Assembly (NCBI RefSeq): GCF_035582795.1
Contig: NC_134366.1
Location: forward strand, 141,720,256-141,784,255
Reading direction: 5' to 3'
DNA from: Mycteria americana
Lineage: Eukaryota; Chordata; Aves; Ciconiiformes; Ciconiidae
Length of the DNA stretch: 64,000 bases
Shown: positions 1-13,500 of the stretch, in pieces
Layout: each line of letters opens with the position of its first letter
Numbering within the stretch: position 1 is the first letter of the stretch
Notes under the pieces: model-generated
Told to the model about the DNA's origin: nothing
Database searches by the model: none
Seen by the model: the letters and a program-made list of their open reading frames with translations, nothing else
Program-made: the position numbers and the translations under genes

Positions 1-3000
1 TATGAAGTTTTGTCCAGTTTAGTTTTAAATGACTCAAGCAATGGGTCTCCTGCAACCTCCCTTGAGAGGGTGCTTTACAGGGTATTGAATCTTACTGTTA
101 GAAAATTGTTCTGTGCTGTTCAGCCTACATGTTCCTTCTTATTTAAGGTAAGAGTTCTGCAAGTACAGATGAAGACTGTTTGGAGAGGGAAGTTGATATT
201 TGTCAAGATGAGTAGACTTTCTTTTACAGAATCTCCTCTATGAAAGCCTAGATGTCCTTGAAAATTAAAGCCTATAAACGATATATGTTATTCTGGACTC
301 CATCTGTTCCCAAACTTTTAAAATTATTATAATTTCTTCTGGAAGATAGAATATAAATATGTCTGATACCATATAATAATTTCAACAACAAAGAAAAATA
401 TTGCCACACCCTACTGACAGTTCTTTCTACCATACTTTTGATACCATGTAAATTATATGAGTGAAATATTTGCTGTATGGCAAATGGTCAATGGCAAAAT
501 ATTCAAGGATTTGAATAGATTCAGAATTTTATCTATAGTATTCAGTTGTGGCTCTAAAATGCAGATCTCCATATTTTGGTAACTACAAGTAGAGGCATTA
601 TTTTCATTGTCATGATTTTACATCTTGTATTCATAATAATTTATTCTTTTTCCACCCAGACCACAGCAGAATAACTGGAGATTAGAATGCCTGTAAAATA
701 CCTATATCCTGTTAAAAGGCCTGATATTAACTATAAGAGTTTTTATTTTGCCATCTTTCTTGACACAGTCAAGCACCTTCAAAACACAAGCTTTGCATGA
801 CTGTACATGTAACCTTTTTTTTTTTAAATTAGTATAGCAAGATTAAGCCAGGAATCCATCCTAACTAAAATAGTCATACAGAATAGTTCTCATACACAAA
901 CAAACACTCCATGGTAACTGGCTCATGTAACAGATAATGTTTAACTTAGAGATTAGCATTGATGTGTTAGTACAGCATATAATTGGCTTTTTTTTTTTAA
1001 ATAAATTTAAAAGAGCATATGGAAAGCTAGCAGAATGTGTGGTGATATAAAAAGATACCACTGAAAATGAGAACAGAACTTCCCAAGAAAGCAGTTAGCA
1101 TAACTAAGTGGTAGGCTACTTGCATTAAAGATTTTACTTTTAATATACCTATAGATTAAGAACTCTGAGAATAAGATGAATCTCATTTTCTTTTTCATAC
1201 TTAAGCTTTTAAAAGAACCTTAAAACAAATCAGCTAACTTAGAATAACTATGATAAAATACTGTAGGACTTCATAAATCATACAAAGAAAGATATTCTCA
1301 AGTAAAGCTTGTGTTTTCCTTTGTATTAGTCCCATTCTGCTTGTACCCAATGGGAAGATGCCTTCTAGAGAAATCTGTCTTCTCACAATTTGTCTGGTCA
1401 GGTGAGAAGTAAGATGCTTCTTTTCCAGGTCAATAATATTAGAACATGTTTCAGCAAGGTTGCCATGAGTACTGGTAGGAAAAGATACCACATTTTAGTG
1501 GCCCAGAATGCTATTGTTTACCATGGTTCCCTGGAAGGTTCAGTAAATGGTGTGATATCAAACAATGGTAAGTAAACCATAGTAGTCTTTTTTCTTTTTA
1601 TTTCTTACTGGCATAGTACTAAGGCCAATATAAAATGAAATATAATTAAAGCAAAGAAATTATTTAAATAAATAATAAGACCTCCCTACAAATAAATATG
1701 AAAAAAAAAAACCAAACCAACCCAGGATCTGAACTAATATATTACCACAGTTGTAACTCTGCAAAGACCTTATGGGCAGGAAGGGTCTTAGGGTGGTGTT
1801 TCAAAAACAGGCAGAGATGAAATGAATGGGATCTTGCAAGAAAGCCAGTTCAACACTGTAGGAACCATTAAAGTAAAAATTAGATTGCCTGCTGGCTTGC
1901 GGGTCTGATAGGGAAAGTCCCTCAATAGTGGATGATTTGTAAGCACACATTCTTATTTCAAACAGTAGGTTGCCTGCTCCCTGCTGCTTGAAGTGAGTTT
2001 AATATTCATAGACGCATCTACAAGTTATTTACTCTGACCAAAGTGATAGGGTTTGTTGTTTAGTGCTCCTGCACCACGTGAGGGGACTCCTTCGTGCTGT
2101 GAACCTTTCTTTCACAACTCACATATTTTCAGGACTTGAGCATCAGCAGGCCAGACTGGTATTTTTATTGAACAGCATCTTCCTAAAGAAAATCAGAGAA
2201 CTGGGAGGGAGTGGGACTGGGGCCTTCTGGTACCCTTTTTTCCAAACCCTACAGATTCTTAGGTGCAACTAGTATTTGCAGAAACTCTGTGGCTTAGTTT
2301 TCTTACAAAGAAAGACATAGCCTTGCTGCCTATGGTTGTTTTAGAGATCTCCTGTCATATTTCTGAGAGCAAGGGTCCTAAAGCTGATGACCTGGCCCAA
2401 AATCAGTGTAGGTAAAAATATTTTGCCCTCTTAAAGTCCCCGCTTGTTTCCACAGAGAAAAGGTGTTCTTCATTTCCTGTCCAAAACCACATAGTGCAGC
2501 ATTGCTGTAGAGCATTAAACAGCTGCTCTGCCTTTCCCCTACCCTCCCCCGATATATAATATGCATTTCAGTGAGGCTGTTTATTCCAGTTTAGAACCTG
2601 CTAAGGTGAAAAATACTATGTACATTTAAAATGAATTATCTACATCATCTTTTGGTTTTTTTGCCAGAAATTGATCTTCTTTTAATTTTTTTCATAGCTA
2701 TTAATTGCTATAATTGCTATTTTATTTCTTACACGTATTTATCAAGTAGTCATCCACACTGTGTGCTGTGACGAACCTGTTAATATGGCATAAAAATCAC
2801 CTGATCAAATTGCTTAGGATTTTTATTGAGTAACTCTTCATTTCAATGAGACACCAATTGTTCTAGAACAGATTGTGTGAAAAGGGTGTAGTGATATACC
2901 CTGTTATTTGTTCAAAAAAGATTTTGTTGACACTAAACAATTTATTTAAACAATCATATAATATGGAGGAGCTAATTCAATGCTGAGGCATTAGAGCTCA

Positions 3001-3309
3001 CTGTTTTAAAGCATTGTTTCTAGTTCAAAACAACAAAACTCCTAAGTATGCTTAGTTTGAAGACACACTAGAAGTTGAACAATAAGTAATTAGGTGTTGA
3101 ACAAAGTCCACCTGAAAATTATTTTAAATCGTTCCTGGTTCTGTCATGTACTGCTAGCTTTCCTTTTTAAATATAATTTACAAACTGTTTCTATAAGAAA
3201 TAATTCATAAATCTTTTAGATGATTTGTCTGTTCACTGATTTTTGAATCTTATGTGGTGTTCTAAACAACATTTCATTTTCCATTATTCCTTTTAGGGAT
3301 TTTTTAAAC
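1..3309. other. Non-coding stretch, no feature recognised
   Basis: AT-rich sequence with only short chance reading frames on both strands. None has a recognisable domain, convincing splice-site context or a codon pattern suggesting selection. A few short A or T runs occur (for example near 815 and 990). I see no transposon in it, though a very old one could be missed by eye. Confidence 0.6.
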
Positions 3310-3312
3310 TTT

Positions 3313-3370
<58 letters not shown>

Positions 3371-3442
3371 TTTCTTTTTCTTTCTTTCTTTCTTTATTTA
3401 TTCCTTCCTTCCTTTCTTTCTTTCTCTCTTTGTCTCTTTCTT

Positions 3443-3475
<33 letters not shown>

Positions 3476-3566
3476 TTCTCTCTTTCTTTCTCTCTTTCCT
3501 TCTTTCCTTCCTTCCTGCCTTCCTTCCTTCCTTCCTTCCTTCCTTCCTTCCTTCCTTCCTTCCTCT
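3310..3566. repeat. Compound pyrimidine microsatellite (CTTT)n / (CT)n / (CCTT)n
   Basis: About 250 bases of almost pure pyrimidine on the plus strand. The 5' part is a CTTT repeat, the middle mixes CTCT and CTTT units, and the 3' part is a CCTT repeat with one CCTG interruption. The mirror-symmetric, all-pyrimidine composition could form triplex DNA. The long Lys/Arg/Glu-rich and Ser/Leu/Phe-rich reading frames crossing it are by-products of the repeat, not genes. Confidence 0.97.
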
Positions 3567-3759
3567 CTGTTTTGGACAAATACCTGCAAACCTACTTTGC
3601 CCCTGTAGTTTTAATGGATCTGTACAAACATATTTCCTTCTGCTGCAAGGGACCACTTTCCCTAGGATACACGTATTCCCGTGTTGCTCTAGTTGGACTG
3701 ACAGGAAGGGTAGGTCTTTTGCAACTCTCTAAATGTCAGGCACAGGAATTGAAGAAATG

Positions 3760-3762
<3 letters not shown>

Positions 3763-3799
<37 letters not shown>
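3763..3799. repeat. (GT)n dinucleotide microsatellite
   Basis: About 18 uninterrupted GT units, roughly 200 bases from the end of the pyrimidine microsatellite. It is likely length-polymorphic. No gene is associated with it. Confidence 0.97.
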
Positions 3800-3804
<5 letters not shown>

Positions 3805-6800
3805 CACCACTCCCTATGACCATTGGTCCCATGAAAGGTAAGGGAGAAAACAGATTAGCTAGGATTTGTAGACTGGGAATCCCTAGTCTGGGATTCATAG
3901 ACAATTATGACCAGAGAGGTTTACTTTCTACATTACACAGGCCATAAAACTTATTTTAGTCTTTCATACAATGCAGAAAAGAAATGCTTGCCTATAGCCA
4001 AAGTGAACATTATTAAGCTCAGTAACACATGCATTCCTTTCTGCCAGTGCACAGAGTCTGCATCTCTTACTGCCTCGGGTCTCTTACAGGCCATTCATGG
4101 TAGAGTAATTTGATTCTGGTCTGTCACACAAGGTTGAGCAGCAACCTGAATATACAAATACTTGCAGCATTCATTATTGATAAGACTTGGAGAAGCATTA
4201 GATAATGTGTTACTTAATGTACTTATTGGAGGTGACTTCAGATGGATGATGACTTCAGATGGATGAAGGATTGCATAGCACTCAGCAAATCAACACAAAT
4301 TTCTCTGTTTACTTTCGTGCATGCATGAAAGTCACGATGAGTCAGCTGCAACATAAACTGTTGACACAGCAGCTCTTCAACACAGTTTGTCTGTCATCCA
4401 GAAGGTGTAAGGTTTGGAGGCATTCAAGAGTATGGAATAGTTTCTCTATGCAATCTGAGCAGCTTAGGTGTATTTAAAAAACAAAAACCAAACCAATTTC
4501 AGACTAAGAACTTTGATGACAACTTTTTTCCCGTTATGTATAAAAAACACAGGATACTTTGTCATACAAGCTCTTCCTCCCCTGCTCCTTCCAAACCAAT
4601 AAAATGATGTGGAAATGCTGCTGACCCTGAACTGCATCCTCCAAAGGCTAGGCCTTCTAATGAAATCAGTTAAAGCAAAGTCAGGCCCCAAAGAAAGGCA
4701 AGGGTGATAATATTCACCAGATTGGCACTATGTTCCTAATTGTCATAATATAATTGTCATAGCTGGGACAATTAAAGATGCTTGATTCTGCATCATAAAT
4801 TGAGTCATGAACCATAGTAAGTGGAACAAAATCTTACTGAAGTAAATAAACATTAAAAGCCATGCAGTACTTAGTGATGTATCACAAAATACCTAGAAGT
4901 TGAGTTAAGGTGATCCAATGCTTTGGATGTGTTGGCACAGCAAGATAGCTTCCACAGTGGTTGTACTCAAGAGAAAAGGGCTTGCTGTATACTGTTCTGG
5001 GCAATAGAAGAGCCACTGTTTTTCAACAGCCAACATTAAAACCGGGTAGGAAGAAGCATCTATTAAACCAGACAGAGCAGCACATTAGCATAGAAACATT
5101 GCTTCTGGAACCCTAGCTAGCTAACTCTATGATTTGGACCACTTCGGATACCTTAAAATCACAAAGCAGAGTTGGATGACTGATGATATCTGTCAATGTA
5201 GTGTCTTCCAAGCATCAGTAACATCCCTGCTACAGATTCGCCAGTTAAGGAAGAACTGCTGAATACACTGGGAGCATGGCAGAGGATGAAGCAGCCCAGG
5301 CTGTGAGAACAGAAAAAGATGAGGCACAGCTGGTGGCTTGTTGGACTGGACCACCATACCATGCCACATCTGTGCCAGATGTGTTATGCCACAGTTCTCA
5401 GCCAGAAAAAAACAATATCTAAATGCCAGTCTCCAGAGAAGTTCTGAGCTTTTTTCTGTTCTTGACCTATTCAGCCTTTTCAGGCCTTCTGCAAGATGTT
5501 TTACACTGCAAGCTCAGACATTATGTATTTTTCCTGGAATGGCTCCCATTTCACTTATCATTTTTAATGTTATTGTCCCAGTTACTAAGTAACATAAAGT
5601 TGCCATACACATCCTTCCCTTTAAATGCTATTCCTATGTTATACTTGATATTTTAAAGCACCCAGTCAATTCATTTAGGTACATAGAAGGATCAGAGAAA
5701 CAACATGTTTTATTGGCTGAAATATTGAAGTGCTTTAACTTCAACAAGCTGTAGCGCCATTCAGTGTAGAGTTCTTATTTGTAAGGCAGTGTTCTAGTCT
5801 GACTTCTATGCTAAATGAGAAGATTGTTAAAGCAAAAGAGTATATTTTGGAGATATTAAATGTATTATGAACTAACCCAATTTCACAGCGGATGAGAACT
5901 TTTCAGAAGTGATGTGGCCAGATCCATCTTCAGCTGATGGAAAGATAAGTAGCTTCTTTACATTTAAAGCAGTGAAATATTTTGTCCCTTGATTCAGAAT
6001 TATAGACTCCCACATTTGTAATGCTTATTTTAGGCTTGCATAGCTCAGCTTTGAGTCACTGGTCAACTCATTATCATTATACATTTATTTTTGAAGTGCT
6101 ATCTGTTTGCTCTGTGCTCTGCAAGAACTACTCCCACAAGGAAAACTTTAATTCCCACAGAGGTATCTTTGGAGGCATTTATAAACTTGGAGTAACTCCT
6201 ACATACTTGTCCTTTTATCTCTTTTCTCAAGTGACACAGAAGTAGCAATGGGAATATCTAATATGCTAAGATGTGCACTGTCAGATCCTCACAGCATCAC
6301 CCCCTTCCGCCATCCTGTCTTTGTTAGGCCAGGGTAATTAGTTCTTCTCATGGCTGGTAATTAAAGCCAGATCTATTAGACCTAAACACTTTGGGAAAGA
6401 AGATTAATGATAGGCTCTCTGTTTTTGTGTCTCACAAGGGTGGGGAAATCATAATGAGGAGGAGGAGGAGGAATGCGGGGGAAAGAAGTGTTGTGTTCTG
6501 CGCAGTAATTGGAGAAAATGGCAAACACACGACTTCTGGGGAGTGAAGAAATTAGTTTAATGGCTTTCCAAATCATCGTCTTCCTCTTTTTGGGTGAAAT
6601 TTGCTTGCAGTACATTTTCCATGCCTTCATCTTGAGCGTACCGGGAAGGATCGAGTTCGTTTTCTTCCCACTGTGAAGTGCAAATAGAATAGCGTGGAGG
6701 CAGCAGCCACCCGGTATGACTGAGCATGGCTCAGCTTTGACTGATGAACTGTGAGTGAGCCTGTGTCCCAGGTATGTTCAGGGCAAGGGCCACTGACCAA

Positions 6801-7450
6801 TGTATTCTGTCTATTTATTGTTTTATTTTAGAATCTCAAAGAGAGATTGGAAAATCTGTCTTCCAAGACACTAACTGATACAGAGATTTTGTTCTTGATT
6901 TTTTTTCAAATAACTGTACAGGGCTTGCTAAAAAAATAATTAAAGATATTAGCTTTTGAGATTGCATTCCCCCACCCTCAAAAGACTTAGTGGTGAATAC
7001 AGGAAAGTTTTGAATCAAACTATTTGAGACAAAATGTAAAAAATCTGATTTAGTTATCCAAGCGTACATCTGTATCAGCTCTCTTAAATCCAGTGGAGTT
7101 ATATCTAATTTATAGTTGGGTAACTGACCTTGGAATCTAACCCAAAGTGCATTTATATACATCCCATGTCCAAGAACAGATCATAAGTGCTTGAATGCAG
7201 GATCACTGTTCCCTTTCAGCTGTTGCTGCTATTATTTATGTTTTGTAGTACTATAACACCAAAGGGACCCCAGACTAATTAGGATACCATTTTACTTTGG
7301 AGGAAACATCAATCTATTGTCCAAGAAAGAGTTCACTCTAACCTGGGGAGACAGGTGAAGTATATTTTGGAGGGAGGAAACAAAGGTCAGGAAAAGAAGA
7401 AATTCAGGAAAAAACAAAGCTCTTTTCAAGCAAAGTGATCTCAGGAATGC
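3800..7450. other. Non-coding stretch, one short tandem duplication
   Basis: No convincing exon or transposon seen. It contains a 17-base direct tandem duplication at 4233-4266 (two identical units) and a short run of GGA units near 6460-6472. The open frames present are short and unrelated to anything I recognise. Confidence 0.55.
4233..4266. repeat. 17-bp perfect tandem duplication
   Basis: Units 4233-4249 and 4250-4266 are identical and adjacent. This is a simple local duplication of two copies only. Confidence 0.9.
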
Positions 7451-7510
7451 ACAGAGAATCACAGAATCGCACAGGTTGGAAAAGACCTTTAAGAGAAGTA
7501 TTGGTCAGTT
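7451..7510 (-). mobile_element. CR1 LINE, extreme 3' tail fragment
   Basis: The minus strand reads as the typical end of an avian CR1: a segment meaning 'aaggtcttttccaacc', followed by two tandem copies of the ATTCTGTG-type octamer that ends CR1 elements. On the plus strand the octamers lie at about 7453-7470. Only about 50-60 bases are recognisable, so this is a severely 5'-truncated or decayed insertion. Confidence 0.75.
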
Positions 7511-10500
7511 CTACACCTTTATTATGATCACTGTTATAAATAGGTTTACAACTGAGCTAAAAAGAAAAATCAGTGAGTATCTCAGACAATAAATGGAGAT
7601 GGAAAGCAAGCCGTACAACACTAATAAGTTCATGTTCCTGCTTAAAACAACAAGCTGAATAGTTTGTTGGTTCTAACTCATGGAGGACTTGCATAGTCTT
7701 TGAGAAAAAAAATAGTTTGAGATTTGTCTCTCATTTAAACAACTAAAATAAGCAGTCCTGGGACAGTTTCATTTACTTCTGTTCCAGGCCATACCTATTC
7801 TATATGAACTACTCTATCATTATTCACCAACAACAGAGTTCATTTTAAAATAATATGGAAGTTGTCCCATCAGGTTCTCTAGTTACATAGGAACTTCTTC
7901 CATCTCCACAAACACAAATTAATAGGAAAATTACAGGACTGGATCCCAGCCACAGGAATCTGTTCCCCTGCCTCTTCTTTCTAACATGAGTCAGTTTTGT
8001 ACGTGAATTTTTACCAGGTGTGGAAATATATGTTACCATTGAGATTCTGTAAAACTCCTGATTCAATGGAGCTTTAAGTGTCTGGACTCCAAATATTTAA
8101 CTTAGGTTTATTGGCTCACTGCTTTTTAAGGAGACTTAGGTGGATTAGGCTCTGCCTAGTAGGCCATGTATGTTAACTTTCCAGCAATATTTTTTCCCCT
8201 AGTTTCTCACTTTTTTTTACTGAGGATCACAGAAAGACCAAAGTAAAACTAGTAAACCAGAAAGAGCTTACTTTTTTCAAATCTCTCCAACAGTTTATAA
8301 CAGTATCTGTGCTTCATCTTGTTATTTATTTGGCTCACATTCTTCAGGCTGCAAGTTTTAGGCAACTTGCATGCCTCGAGCTTGGAATGACAGAAAATAA
8401 AGGACATTCATAAAGAGCATCTATGCACACTTTCAGGCATGCGCACACACATATGTATCAACTAAGGAGTGAAAAAACACCTCTTTGGATCTCCTACTGA
8501 TGAAAAAAAAGGCCTGTTATACACTCTCAAAATTTTAAGGGGTACCAGAATGGGAAGCTGGTGCATTCTGGTACATTTAAAATAACAAACATGCAAATCA
8601 AACCCTGGCTGAATTTGAAAGCAAGCTTTGGATGTCAAGGCCTTCTGAAAAGCAGATCCCTGTAAACATATCAGAAGTGTGACGAAGTTTATTGAAAACT
8701 ATTTGAGATGCCAGACCCAAGTGCTTGAAGGATTAGCAAAGTAAAAGCAGGCTTAGATTTTCTCTCACCTGACAGCACTAGCTTTTAAGTCCACCTTTGT
8801 ACAACTTTCCATATTCTTGACTGTTGTGATGGCTTGTGCAGTTTCCAGGTCATGATTAGTGACATAGGCTGGAATTATTGAGAAATATCCAAAGTTCAGA
8901 ATTACAACCCATGGGTTGATAAGAGTCTAATTAGCATTTTAAAGCTTTTAGAACAGGAAAAAGTTACAGTAACCCCAGGGAATGGAAGAAGAACTGAATG
9001 TTTTCTGAAGGAACTTTTCATATATGTGTGGGACAGGAAGAGCCATCAGAACAGACCTTATGCTCAAGAAACAGTGTGGAAAAAGTTCAAAGGCTCATTT
9101 GGACCTATGCATCTCATGAGAAAGAACTGAGACTGTAAAGATGAATGTAGCAACTGGCAAGAGAAATAATGTAAGTACAAATTTTCAGTGGCAGAGTTGA
9201 GCCAAGAATTAATCATTTCCATAGTGTAGGCTTGAGCATATGTGATTGTTCATATACAAGTAAATAACTATCATAAATATGCTAGCCATCTTGACTAAAC
9301 TAAAAGGTAAGTAAACATTTGTTTAAAACACATTTGGTACAAGAATTATACTTATGATAGGGTTGATTTCTAAGTTTTTCTCCTGATTTTCCACTAATTG
9401 AATGCTCCAAAATACAAATATTTGATTCCTATTGTTTCTGGCTCTTGTGGATTGCTGTTGCAGAAAGAACAAAGAATTTTGATCACTAGTGATGGGAAGG
9501 AAGAGAAGTGTTAATACTCAGTGCTGGTCAGTCTGACCACAAAGTAAGCAGACATGTACCTTTTTTCTAGAGGATGCAATTCAGATTCTGTCAATGGACA
9601 GAAATAAGAGAAAGCTTAGAAAAAAAAGGAGGAGGAATAAATGGTTACAAGAACCAAATCTTCCAATTCCTTTTTCAAGTCTGACACAGCTCATCAATAC
9701 ATTTGCCTGACTAAAGACCAAGTTCAAAACTTACGTGTTAGCATTTAGCTCTGAACTTTTTGCAAGTGTGTAACTGTGAGCGTTGTACAGGATAGGACCT
9801 ACATTCTTCAAGTTAAATAAACATAATGAACAGATGCAAGTTATGTCCTAAAAGTCTAAGCTTTCTTCATGCTTTTTAAATGTTAGGAGGATAAAGTGGA
9901 TTTGGGAGCTTTTAATCACCTTTGTTGCAAGCTTGTCTCTTCAAGGGACTTCCAGAGCAAAGCAAGCCACAGCCTGACTGATCATTTTTAAAGGGATTCT
10001 GTTGGCCACACATGCACTCAAAGCAAAGTCTCTTATATTTCCTGTGACAAAAGTAATCCTGGTTAGGTTCACAAGGTGAATATAGAAAAAAAACCCAAGA
10101 GAATGAGAACTAGAAGAAACTTGTAATTCCCATTTTCAGGCTTGCCATACACAGTGTTTCCCACCTTTAGCCATATGGGAATTCCTCTCCCACAAAAATA
10201 AATAAGTAAACAAACCCTTTTTCTCTTCTTTTCTCGAGAGACATGAAACAACTAGAAGAAAGGTCAGAAATGCTGGACAATCCTAAGAGAACTCTGAGGA
10301 AAACAAAAACAAACCCAAAAAACTTTACGTACAATATGCATCAGCTTCATGTAAAAAATTGTATTTGTTGTTTACTGCTATACTCTGTCTTTAAAACAGC
10401 AATAACAAGGAAGAAATTTACAGTCCTTTAAACACTGTGGACAGGCTTTGCTAAGCTGCAGTGCCTAGGTTACTGATAAAACAAATTAGCATCAGAGTAA

Positions 10501-13500
10501 GAATAGGACAAGATAGTGCTATGACAGAAATAATATAAGGAATAATAAGAACCCAGGTGTACATAATTAAGATTGTAATTCAAGCAAAGGGTTCTGGTGA
10601 CATCATTTATCAATGTCACTACAAACTCTCAATGGAATTGCAGCTTTGTATGTAGAATTCAGATATACGCGATTTGTTAGAATACATGAGGAATGTTTCT
10701 ATTAAAAGTAGACAGACAATATGTTAACCTCAAGTAGTGGTGGTGACAGGATGAGATACAAAGAGAAGAGCTTTCTCCTGTTCTAGTAAAGGAAGAAAGA
10801 GCAAACGTTCAGAGTATTTCTAAGATATTTGGAAATTAATTTTATTTAAAACGCTGGCTAGGGATTTTTTTTCCCAAAAAAAGTTTCCGTTCTAGTGTGA
10901 TTCAACACTGCAATAAAAAAGTGTTTACTGCAAAAGTAAACAAAGGAACACCCAAACTACTGATTTGTCCATCTCATTGTATAGCACAAAATCACTAAAA
11001 GAAGCTCAAGAAAAATATTTCCATTAAAAGGATGGTATAAAATATTTACAATTAAACACATAGTAAGGCTAGTATTAAATTATTAATTGCAATTTAACTC
11101 ATTTTTAGGAGGAAAAAAGCATGAGCATTGGTGCTTTTAAATACATGTGCTGAAAGCAGATGATAATCATTACTCTTTTTGAATGTCTGATTTTGTTTTT
11201 GTTTATTCTTATAAGCAGAGTACTTTTATGAAGATAAATACGAAACAGAGGCCCCACAGTCTGTGTGAATTTTAAGGGCCTTAACCGAGTTTAAAAGAGT
11301 AATTAATGTAAAGCCGCATTCTTAATTAGACTTCTAAATATAATTTCAGTGCCTAAATACTTGTTACTCAGTCTCTTCGTGGACTTTTCAGCCTCACTCA
11401 GATGCCCACAGCCCATACACAATAAATGTGAATAACAACTTCTTGAGAAAGCAACCTTCATTAAATAGTGATACTGACCAGCAATACAATGCAGAATGGT
11501 GTGAGGCTTGACTACTGACTGATTAGAGAAAAAGATCCTGATCAATGAAGTGAGAAAAAGGCTTCCTTTGACTTGATAAGCTCAGTGCTAAATCTCACGT
11601 AAATAAAGTGCCTGCAACTATAGCTATAAAAATTCACAAAACTATTCAATGTGCTGGGTGGATTTCTCTTTTTTGGTCACTTTCTGAAGTACTCTAATTG
11701 AAGTCCATAAATAGCATACCTTATGAAGTGTCCAGCAAAACTTGTGATGCTCTTGAATACAATCTGTGAAATGTTGTGTTTATGGATTCTGTATGGACAC
11801 TGATAATACCAGCAATTTTTCAAATTTGGCATTTGTAGACTGCAATACTATCTCAAAAGATAATGCATTCTCTGAAACTTTCAGGAAATGCTGACTGATG
11901 TTATAAAGTTGTGGGTTTTTTAGTTCTCATTATAAAGTTGTGGGGTTTTTTAGTTCTCTGTTGTTGAAGTACATAACTTTTGTGCAAACTGAAATGCACA
12001 AAGATTTGAGAGCTTGGACAGCAAGTGCAAGTTCACAGGTCTTGAAAGTTTAGCTTTGTATATGATGCTTGGAGAGAACGGCTTGAACAGTAACAGTTTT
12101 GACCTTGAGTAACTTAATTTGGAAAGGAAATTTGGTCAAACTAGCTCAATGTAGGAGTTCTCATCAAGGATTAATGCATAGGATCGATATGAACTTTTTA
12201 TAGCAGACTATTTTTGAAAGAGGACAACAAAAGGTTAGAATACTTTAAAACTTGAAAAAGCAAATTAGTGTGACTTAAAGTGGGTAGTACGGGAATGAAA
12301 ATGTAAAAAGCAGGGATCTTGATTTCGTGCCAGCATTTAGTAATACAACTAAAATACAGAGAAAACTGATTTTAAAATGATATTTTTGTATCTCTTTGCA
12401 ACTGTAGCTGAGCTTATAAACATTTGACTACCCTGTCTCTTCATCTTTTCATGGTGGTACTGTATGAAAAACACTCGTGATTCCAATCAACTGATACTAT
12501 TGTCACAATTTTTGTAATTTCTGCAAGGTCAAAATTGCATATTAACATACTTCTTTATTTGAAAGTTTAAAGATTTAATTACCTCCTAAACAAGAGTTGT
12601 GGAAAACACATAAACATAGCTCTTCTTTAAGTTGCTGTACACACAAATCCCACTCGAAGCATAATTACTCCTGGAACAGGGAATAAGGCCCTTTAATAGC
12701 CCTGTCACTAGCAACAGATATTTATGCATGTCCTTAGATTACCTTACCTAAGGACCTAAAGGGCAGATTGATCCCACTTACCTCAGATTCTTTTTAAAGC
12801 TTGCTGTGCCCATCACTGTCTCCTCTCCCCTTGTCTCTCCCTTAACTACAAACCAAGCTCAGATATGGCTTCTTAGCACAACTCAAAACTGGCGTTTTTC
12901 TCCATTGCCATATGACGGACTCCCAAGAACTTGCTACCTACCCATGTGCCATTTGTCTAACAAAGTTTGTGACCTGGAGGAAGCTCCATGAGCACTGGGG
13001 GTGTTTATGAGGTTCAGCAGCTATGTCCAGCTACCTCTGCCAGCACTCCCACCTATGACAGATTCCAGTACATTTCAATCCATTTCAGAATACTGTTAAA
13101 ATGCTGGCCAAGACTTTGCAGATGACACTAAATGTCTCTTACGAAAAATTATACAAGCTTTATGTAAAAGTAAAAACCGTTCTAATATGGCGATTTAATT
13201 CAGGGTCTCAAAATTTTCTGTTTCTGATACTTGTTAAGGCAAATCTAAAACTAGTCTCTTCTTAGGCCTCTCCAGCCTTCACCTGTGGTCTTCAGAAGCG
13301 GAGCAGGCTAACTAAGTTCCTGAAAACCAGCAAGCCGTTTTCTCAGATAAGCTATCTTCTTGAGATCTTCCTCTCCTCCTTCCCTTCCTTTGGCTTTTTT
13401 CCTGAGGGTGAGGCGATGGCATCAACTTCTTAATTCTCTTTATTCAGTGCAGGAAAAAAAAAGGTATTTGTAAGGCATTGGTCTCTCAGCCCTGAAATTT

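Noticed and set aside
3216..3656. 146-codon Lys/Glu/Arg-rich minus-strand reading frame, and Ser/Leu/Phe-rich plus-strand frames over the same place
   Set aside because: They are translations of a pyrimidine microsatellite, not coding sequence.
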